Shown here piece after piece: positions 56,492 through 64,000 of a DNA stretch of 64,000 nt. Each line of letters begins with the position of its first letter. The stretch's first letter is position 1. The position numbers and the translations under genes are program-made. The DNA comes from Linanthus parryae. Its lineage: Eukaryota; Streptophyta; Magnoliopsida; Ericales; Polemoniaceae. Where the stretch lies: the NCBI GenBank assembly GCA_023055425.1, contig JALGPY010000008.1:11232501-11296500 (forward strand). The letters run 5' to 3'. The notes under the pieces are model-generated. The model searched no databases. It saw only the letters and a program-made list of their open reading frames with translations, and was not told where the DNA came from.

Positions 56492-59352
56492 TTCCATCGG
56501 CTCGATGATCCCTTCCTTTCCAAAATGATTTGCTTTTGCGTCGAACCAGCTAAAGGATTTCTCATGTGGGATCAACCAAAGTAAGGTGAAGTCGCTTAAC
56601 CCCATTAAATGAGAATCTAGTAGAGGATCACTCCTCTGTGATTTTGTGCAAGTCCTTTAACTGTAAATGCTTGAAATTCTACAAAGATTTTAGTTCAACC
56701 AAGGGAGTCAAAACAAATTGGATTCTCAAATTCCACCTTTTGCACCTAATTCAGAAACGCTTGCATTCGATGCTTCTGATTCACGTCCTGGAAGCCTTTA
56801 ATGAGCCACTTTCTTTCAAAGAACCCAATCTAGGACAGGGGTATTCCAACCTATGTAGCACGAGTGCGGGTGCGGTTTGGGTGCTGGTTCGGGAACTGGG
56901 TGCGGGTTCGGCAAATACCCAAAAATCAAGGGTGCGGGTGCGGGGGTGAGGTCACATTATTTATATTTTTATCTGATATTATTAGTGATACCATTATACT
57001 AATACAATAATGACAATAATAGGGATCATATTATAACCGAACAAACATTCATACACACATTCGAATATACAAGGTTACTATATCAATAGTATAATCTCTT
57101 CATGTCATTGTTCTTAGCTGTGGAGAGATGAGTAATCTAAGGGTTAAAAATGTTCACATAGATGCACGTTTATTTGTTAAATTCTAGTTGTATTTGGAAG
57201 ACCTCTCAACTAAAACTTTCAAAAATGACCCTGCCTTATCTACAAAGCACCCGCAAAGAACCCACGAAGCACCCAAGCACCCACGAAGCACCCAGAATCA
57301 CCCGGTGCGGGTGCGCGACCAGTCAGAAGCACCCGTGCAACATAGATTCCAACAATTAGAAACCAAGGCAAACCAATGACACTTCTTTTGAATGTTCAAC
57401 AGGGGATCCTAACAGCACACTCTTGGTGTCCTGATGACAGTCTATTTTCTTAGAATTAGACCACTGGTTCTAACTTCCTTTCTAAGAACTTTGGTATGCT
57501 TGGATACAACTGCTATACCGTAAAGATTCAAACTTTTTTTTGGATATCGTAGCATCTCTTATCAGAAGCAGTGAAGAGGTTGTGATTCTCATTCAAGCTT
57601 CTCTAGAACCAACCTTGCAAGAAACAAGTCCGCCGCCATGAGGATGCAACATCTATTGTCCTATTTGCCGAGCTGTATGTATCACTTTCTATCCCATTGT
57701 AGTGGCTATTATGCCTTCACAATTTGTTATCTCTGCATATTTAAGTACTTAACTGGAGTAGACACAACCTCCTAACAAGCCTCATTGAAGCTAGCAAGTT
57801 TCGTGCATGCTTGCAAAGGAAGGATGTAATGATAATTCAAAATCAGGATTATTTGGCAATTAATTCATTTAATTAACTCATCTAAATCACCCGTGTGACG
57901 AGATCGGTCCGTATCGGTCGTGGTTGCGTGTAACGTAATCGAAGTGACTATATAGGGAATCGAGAATCGAACATGTGAATCTTAAAGATTGTTATAAGGC
58001 ATACAAAATGCTCTTAAAACATTGTTTTTGTATATCAAACATATCTATAGTATTTTTCATACTTGTTTAGATCATGCTTAACTAATGCTTAGATCATGTA
58101 CACTTTATTATCCAACACTTGATATTGCAAAATTAAACAAAATACATCCTTGATAATCTCTTCCAAAGCTAAGTAACCCGAACATGCGATAACTCCTAAG
58201 ATCGACTTTTTATTTATTGTTACAAATTATTACAGATAATTGATAAAACATTACTATACATACATACTCCTACGATTTTACTATTTACAAAGATAAACAT
58301 ACGACTTTACTCCTGGATTTCTAGGGATTTATCAGATTTCGGATTAGGGCTTTTCATCTCATCAGCCATCTTTACCCGTTCATTGATGAAACGGAGCGTA
58401 TTGTCCGGCTTCTCACTGATAATGATTCATATCCGCCATGACTATTCCCATTCAGATAAAACATATATGGTGAAGCGGACTCGGCCCGTAACGTAATGGT
58501 AACGGCGGGTTTTTAATACCCTACCTAATCCCCAAGGACCAACCATAATACTGTCTCACCGTCACCACTCAATGAGCCCGTCTTGGATCCCAGTGGCCCA
58601 GACTTCTTCTGGAACACATTCTATTTATACCGTAGCTGGTCCAAGCCGATTAGGAGATAGATGGTTAGGCCAGACCTGACATTCAGAAGTTTGTCTATTT
58701 CAGCAGTTCTGTCCAAGATCTATATCAGTCACACTCAATTTTATATTTATTTCTTTCTTCTTTTTATCTAAGCCTCAACTTCACCAGTTTAGCCCTATTA
58801 GGTCAGTTTACCCACACAAACATTACGAGTAATACTATACCTCGTGCGAACATAAGGTCTGCGACGCATGTCAGACACTTCAATTTCCTGGTGTTATTTT
58901 CTTTCTTATCTTGTAAAATCTCAATTTTATCAGTTATCACTCTTACACAAGCTTACACCCTCACAACTTAAAAAATGATTATACACTGATCCTCGCTACT
59001 TAACTTCCTTTCAAAGCAGCCCTTTCTCATTGGCCCGTATAGTATACTGTATTGGTTTCCGCTCAAGAGTTAAGACTTGTATGAAGTAATTTAAAGCCCC
59101 AAAATTACCTTCTAAGCACTCCGTTCCTCTCTCCCACGACGCAAAGAATTGCCGACGAGGTCCCGTCATATTTGGTCTGCCTCCAAATCTGCACTGTGAG
59201 GAGCTTGAACCCAATTACATAGTTTTACGCCAGACAATACAGTGACGTTTTGGAACTGAATTTAGGATTAAATTCTGGGGCTTGTGTCTGTTTTCTGTGG
59301 TTCATAGAATATGAATTTGTCAATGCGCTGTTGTCGTATTATAGATCTGATT
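56492..59352 (-). repeat. Inverted 2.9-kb segment
   Basis: This is the reverse complement of sequence of the type 25862-28876, at roughly 85-90% by eye. It starts TTCCATCGGCTCGATGATC (complement of about 28849-28869) and ends near TCGTATTATAGATCTGAT. It lacks the hAT-like element at 26810-27175 and contains its own hAT MITE. To its right, co-linearity with block A resumes at about 16450. Confidence 0.8.
56843..57353. mobile_element. hAT MITE (495 bp) with 8-bp TSD
   Basis: The element is 56851-57345, flanked by ATTCCAAC (56843-56850 and 57346-57353). The ends are CTATGTAGCACGAGTGC and, inverted, CTATGTTGCACGGGTGC. GGGTGC/GCACCC motifs are clustered within the first 100 and last 110 bp, like subterminal transposase-binding repeats. 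The uninterrupted site (GTTGGAATACCCCTG) is at about 1263 and 28262. Confidence 0.88.
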
Positions 59353-60475
59353 TTGCTCAAGCATTTACCATTATAGGACTTGCACGAAATCACAGAGGAG
59401 AGATCAGCTACTTGATTCTGACTTTATGGCGTTAAGAGACTTCATCTTATTTTCGGTTGATCCCAGATGAGAAATCCTCAAGCTGGTTCGATGCAAAAGC
59501 AACTCGTGGTGGAAAGGAAGGGATTGAGGTGATGGAACTGTTCCCGTAATAGGTTGTGTTCTAACCCTGATATTTTTAATGTTTCTCCTTGTAGTTTCGT
59601 TAAATACTGTTACTCGCATAACGATAGTCAAAACTACCCTCTTCCCACGACCAGAGCCGCCAACCGCTTCGAATCTCCCTACGTGAAGTTCATGCACATC
59701 ACATGTTTATTTTTAAAAAATATCTTATATCTTATTTAATGAAATTCTTCTTCTATGGCTGCCCAAGATGCTAGATTCCTATAGTAGTGATTGATAAAAT
59801 AACGAAATGAAAGTTTATTTTACCTTCTCTCTATGAGGAATTCGAACAAACAGGTTTCAGACCTAATGAACAGTTTTACGGATGATGATTAGGCTCTAAG
59901 TAAATTAATGAGTAAACATGATTAGGGTAGCTGTAGGGGTGTGATCTTTCAGAGGGGCTGGGGTTCTATAATTTGACATGATCCTTCTCTCTTAGTGTAT
60001 TTGAAAAGGAACAAAAATTCCCAATTTGCCAAACAGCAACGCATTTAAATTCAGAGATGCAAAAATTTAAAATATTACTCGAAATCCAACTCAAAAATAC
60101 CTCACTGAGTGGTGTGGTTCATACCTCCTCGGTGGTTCTTCTTCTGGAGCCAGATCAGTCGTCTCGTCAGGTCAGGTCAGGTCATTGTCTCCACAGTCGG
60201 CGGTCGTATGGAAAAGGAACGGAATGCAAATATTGGGGTTCTCTGACTTCAATTTATATATAAGGGGTCTTATTTGAAAATTAACAGATCCTATAAGGGC
60301 TGTTCTGAAAGATGTCAAGTCTTGTGGGACCACTATATAATTATTTGTGGGCTAAACCCACCAACTATAACCTTACTTAATGGCGTGTTGGTTGATTAGA
60401 CTGGGCCGGGCTAGTCATAGTCACTTGGATAAGCCCCAGTTGAATCTCATCCGATTGGGTTAATTTGGTACCCAA
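59353..60475. other. Intergenic, no gene seen
   Basis: Counterpart of 16450-17490 at roughly 90%; repeat-unit DNA, no gene. Confidence 0.45.
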
Positions 60476-61734
60476 TAAATTTTAGGGTCAATTACATATT
60501 AGCCACTTCCAGTTTGGTGTAATAATCCATCTACCATCTCCAGTATCAAAATCTTCTTATTACCACCTATAGTTTGTGATTGTTAACAATTGACAACTGG
60601 GACAAATTCTGTTTAAAAAACTTAACACTGTCAGGGGCATTATTGTCCTAAACAATAGATTTATACTATAACAAAATAAATGAAAAATAAAGAATAAATT
60701 AAGGAAGAAGAAAGAACAAGAGACACGCAGAATGAAGAACAGGAGGAGGAGAAAAAGAAGTAGAAGAAGGAGAAGGAGGAGGAAGCCACCGTACACCGCC
60801 GCCTCAGCCACCGTGCGCCTCCACCATCGGACGAAAATCGTCCGCCTCTTCATCAAAACCCAGATCTGGGTTCACGCAGAGAGAGAGAGAACGAGAGTCA
60901 GAGATGCGACGCGTGGAAGGACGACGCCGCCACTTCGGCTGTTGATGATTCGTCTTCGTCTTTTTCCATCTCTTTCTTCTTCGATGCGGCTGAGAGAGGA
61001 GACGATTGGGTTGGTCGGTTATGGTGTTTTGCAGGAAACAGTAGGTCTCAATCGATTTCCTCCCTCTTTCACGATCTGCCCCTCTCTCCAGATCTGTAAA
61101 TGAGAAGGAGACGATGTTGATTACTCAACTTGGACCAACCCGAAAATATGATTTTATGGGTTTCAGTACGGAGCTTAAATCAAATAGAATGAAATCCAGG
61201 GTTTTATTCACTCTCGAATGGGGTTTTTGCAGTTTTTCTTTGGGATTTCGATTGGGTGACGTTACAGAATTTCAAATGGGGAATTTGGGTTTTTGTTGGC
61301 ATATGTTGAATTGGGTTGTCGAATGAAAGGCATGAGTTTGCTATTTGTTGAACGGGTGTTTTATTTGTTGAACGACGTGGGTTTTTATTTGATGGACGGT
61401 GGTTATGGTGGTGGTGGTTGCCGGCCGATTGCTGGGCTATGGTGGCGGTGATGGTGTTGGTGGGTCATCGGATTCTGGACTATGGTGGCGGCGGCGGGGG
61501 TGTTGCGGGAGCAGTGGTGGTTGTATTCTTTGTGTTCATATTTTTCTTATTGGACCACTTTGTCCCTAAAAAACCATTAAGTAACGAAAAATTTTGGACG
61601 GAAATTAACCCAGTTGCTAATTGCTAACAATCACAAACTAGAAGTGGTAACAAGAGTGTTTTGAAACTGGGGGTGGCACATGAATCATTACCCGAAACTG
61701 GAAGTTGGTAATAAGTAATTGACCCTAAATTTTA
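60476..61734. mobile_element. Non-autonomous MULE (1241 bp), block B only
   Basis: The element is 60485-61725 with the 9-bp duplication TAAATTTTA on both sides (60476-60484, 61726-61734). The ends GGGTCAATTAC...GTAATTGACCC begin long inverted repeats that stay recognisable for about 170 bp (shared CACTTCCAGTTT, TAGTTTGTGATTGTTA). Long terminal repeats with 9-bp duplications mark Mutator-like elements. The interior (60720-61100) is purine-rich then GC-rich and gene-like, as in Pack-MULEs. No transposase is seen. Confidence 0.82.
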
Positions 61735-63138
61735 TTCCAGATAAACATGGGACATGTTGCCCGCACTCCAAAGATTATTGGTCATTCTGAAATTTGAATC
61801 CAAAACCTCAAAGGGAGCAAACATTTTAAATCTCAAGCCTCACTCACTATGTCAACCATTTATGGTACTCATAATTTCAGTTGAACCGATCAATACATCT
61901 TTATACATCTCAATTTTTCTTGCAAGCGTCGGGGATTGAGAGACCGGTCATTTCAAAGGAGGGTTGTATGAAAGTTTCTCTCAAGCATTATGAATCGGCG
62001 CTAATGACTTATTATAAGAAGGAAGATGTGGTACTTTGCCCCCGAGTCAAGCACCCTAAGAATGCATCGGCGCAACCAACTTCCTCTTCCTATATCATTT
62101 TGCACCCCTATATTTTGGCATACAGAGATCCGGCACCTATGTGTTTTGAACAATTCACTTTAACACCCTCGTAATTAACAAAAACCAAATGACTATTTGA
62201 AAAGACAATGTTGCCCTCCAATTTTTAGGAAATTACCCACTATATATGGTCCCTCTTCTCCTCCTCATTCTTCTTCTTCTTTCCAGCGTTCTTCGTTATC
62301 TCTCTACATTCTACATTCTTCAAGCTATTCCCGAAAACGCCAACGTTAGGCTCAAACCAAGCCAACACTAGATCTCCTCCTCCGCCATCTTCAATTTCTT
62401 CCTCTCATCTCCGTTCTATCTCTCTCAAACCCCTTCGATTTGGATGGCTAATGGTTCAATTTGGGTGAATTAGGATTATGGTTCGTTTTTGGTGGAGCAG
62501 TGTTCGATTGGGATAGATAATGGTTCAATTTGGGTGAATTAGGGTTTACTAGGATGGATCGTGTTTTTTTTTGGGATTACAGTTTGATTCGTTTGGCTTT
62601 ATAGTAGTAGGTCGTGAGCATCTAGGTTCCATTTTCTGGATTGGTGATTTTTCACTTCGATTTGTGGTTGTTTGAATGTTTGGGTGCCTTCGTGTAATTA
62701 TTTCTGTATTACTCTCACTCGGTGATCTGAGTTCGAACAAGAACATGGTAGATTTGGTGTCGGATTATTTTTTTGGACCTTTAGTTCTATTTTACCGTGT
62801 TTCTGAATTTAATTGAGATCCGCCTTCTCTACCCGACGCGTTTCTAAAATATTGAAGAAAACGAAGATCTTGATTGCCTTTTCCACCCGCTGTAGACTTC
62901 GTCGGTCGACCATTTCTCTTTCTCTTCTTGAATTTCTCCGTTGGTTTAATGTGTTTCTCTTTGATTTGGTAAAGTAGTGATTTCATGAGACAATGACCAT
63001 GTTTTAGTTGTGTGTGTCTCTCTCTCTTTATATATATAGAAGTCATCCCACCACCACCCATTGAATCTGCCGCCTTCTTTGTTTAAACTGCTTCTGCTTC
63101 CAGTTGGAGCAGAGAGATGAACAGAGAGGCTTGGGGTT
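61735..63138. other. Intergenic with decayed MULE-like end, no gene
   Basis: Counterpart of 17500-18256 plus 23034-23382. Positions 62090-62290 resemble the decayed MULE-like end at 3390-3530. Two copies of a roughly 70-bp TAATGGTTCAATTTGGGTGAAT unit lie near 62448 and 62518. The empty site of the block A Helitron is at 62789/62790. Confidence 0.45.
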
Positions 63139-63351
63139 TCATGAGAGCTTAGCTGAGTGATGATCAGATTTAACAAATTTAGTAGAGGATCTCCATGACC
63201 TGCAAACCCCACTAAAATCAACAACATCATCGTGGAATTCATCCCACAGCCTTATGTTCAAGATCTCATGGTCTGAACTTTGCCACTTCCATGGAACAAA
63301 CACAAGTGAAACAAAACCAGCAATAACGCAGATCATAATAATCACCAGCAA
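63139..63351 (-). pseudogene. F-box relic beyond the F6 stop
   Basis: Counterpart of 23383-23589, with LWDEFHDDVVDFSGVCRSWR. The residues SGVCRSWRSS are closer to a normal F-box than the block A copy. There is no DUF295 part. Confidence 0.5.
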
Positions 63352-63505
63352 AAACTTGTTCTAATGAGCAACAACATACCAGAGCCAAAGTTAGCCACTC
63401 ATCTCTTAAAAAACTTGTTCTATTGAGCAACACACCAGAATCAAACAAGAAACAACACCAACAACGAGCTCGAACTAGAATCAGAGGCACGTTGGGGCTG
63501 CTGTC
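63352..63505. other. 3' flank of F6
   Basis: Counterpart of about 23590-23750; probable 3' untranslated region. Confidence 0.4.
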
Positions 63506-64000
63506 TTAAAAAGAAGGGGAGACCCAGAGGGGCGGGCAATATCTACTTAGGGATGTTCCATGGTAGAGAGGCTCGATTCCTCTAGTTGCCAAGTTGTAGA
63601 TACCCATGTCCATGCCGCCGATTATATTGCCAGCATATACATAACCAGCATAACCAGGCCGATAATCATCAGCAAAGTATACGCAATTGGGCTTCACTCC
63701 TACTGAAACAGCTGAAGGAACACATATTGGGGTATTGTGACCCACGAAGATTGAAGCACCTCCCAAATCATTTACCTCTCGCCATTTTGAAAAGCTGGTT
63801 GAATCAGCACGCTTGCATATGCTAAACCCGGTTGTCCTGTAACTGTCTTCGCCATCTTCGTCAAAAATGGATAAAACTCTCAAAACAGCGAGTAAATCAC
63901 CACAACATTCCGCCAAGTAGACTTGCTTTCTGTCTGCCCTCGCAAAGTGAGGAGGTAGCGCTCCAACAATCTCCACCGTGGGGTCCGGCCCTCGAGCATC
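63506..64000 (-). CDS. F-box/DUF295 protein F6, C-terminal part (cut by window edge)
   Basis: The 165 codons in view are the DUF295 half of an F3-type protein. The frame is open to base 64000 (ARGPDPTVEIVGALPPHF at the edge) and would continue into the F-box beyond. Landmarks are ECCGDLL, LGGASIFVGHNTPICVP, NCVYFADDYRPG and DMGIYNLATRGIEPLYHG, ending PPLWVSPSF. Compared with F3 it has a 9-bp deletion in the loop before DMGIYN and about 35 substitutions in 495 bp. The start codon is outside the window, so intactness of the first half is unknown. Confidence 0.85.
   Translation of the reverse strand, partial: DARGPDPTVEIVGALPPHFARADRKQVYLAECCGDLLAVLRVLSIFDEDGEDSYRTTGFSICKRADSTSFSKWREVNDLGGASIFVGHNTPICVPSAVSVGVKPNCVYFADDYRPGYAGYVYAGNIIGGMDMGIYNLATRGIEPLYHGTSLSRYCPPLWVSPSF

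Noticed and set aside
61418..61627. Gly/Val-rich frame in GGTGGC-rich DNA
   Set aside because: Simple-sequence bias inside the MULE; no homology recognised.

Overview
This window looks like nuclear DNA of a flowering plant, probably a eudicot. The evidence is the AT-rich long intergenic DNA, intronless F-box/DUF295 genes, a Ty1-copia element primed by initiator-Met tRNA, Helitrons, Mutator-like (MULE) and hAT non-autonomous elements, and Stowaway MITEs. I cannot name the species; an asterid such as an Ericales member is a weak guess. I see no rRNA, tRNA or CRISPR array.

The only intact host genes are six tandem, same-strand (minus) F-box/DUF295 genes (KIB1/SKIP23-like): F1 6401-7543, F2 12449-13582, F3 23751-24917, F4 38584-39726, F5 52512-53642 and F6 63506 to beyond the right edge. 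They form three lineages in the repeated order F1-F2-F3 / F4-F5-F6. F1 pairs with F4, F2 with F5 and F3 with F6. The whole window is therefore two paralogous blocks, A (1-26998) and B (26999-64000). By eye their divergence is mosaic: about 1% over 178-7543 and over most of 11276-16430, but roughly 5-10% in between and around F3/F6.

The blocks differ mainly by later insertions, and the other block usually keeps an empty site, so element ends and target duplications can be read directly. Block A alone has a Stowaway MITE (10103-10360) and a 4.8-kb Helitron (18257-23033) carrying a ribosomal protein L39 fragment. Block B alone has a 5.19-kb Copia element (31055-36244) with unusual TA...TA LTR ends, a 7.9-kb Helitron (43468-51339) carrying pieces of a plasma-membrane H+-ATPase gene and an LRR receptor-kinase gene, a 2.9-kb inverted segment (56492-59352) holding a hAT MITE, and a 1.24-kb MULE (60485-61725). 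Shared older insertions are a 1.5-kb MULE next to F1/F4, a Stowaway next to F2/F5 and two small hAT-type elements.

F-box/DUF295 proteins are expected to be substrate-recognition subunits of SCF ubiquitin ligases. The array looks like a fast-evolving birth-and-death cluster whose intergenic DNA is a landing zone for transposons, with every F-box frame in view still open. I found no sign of a wholly new type of biological system. The most interesting content is the datable layering of duplication, possible gene conversion, and Helitron gene capture.
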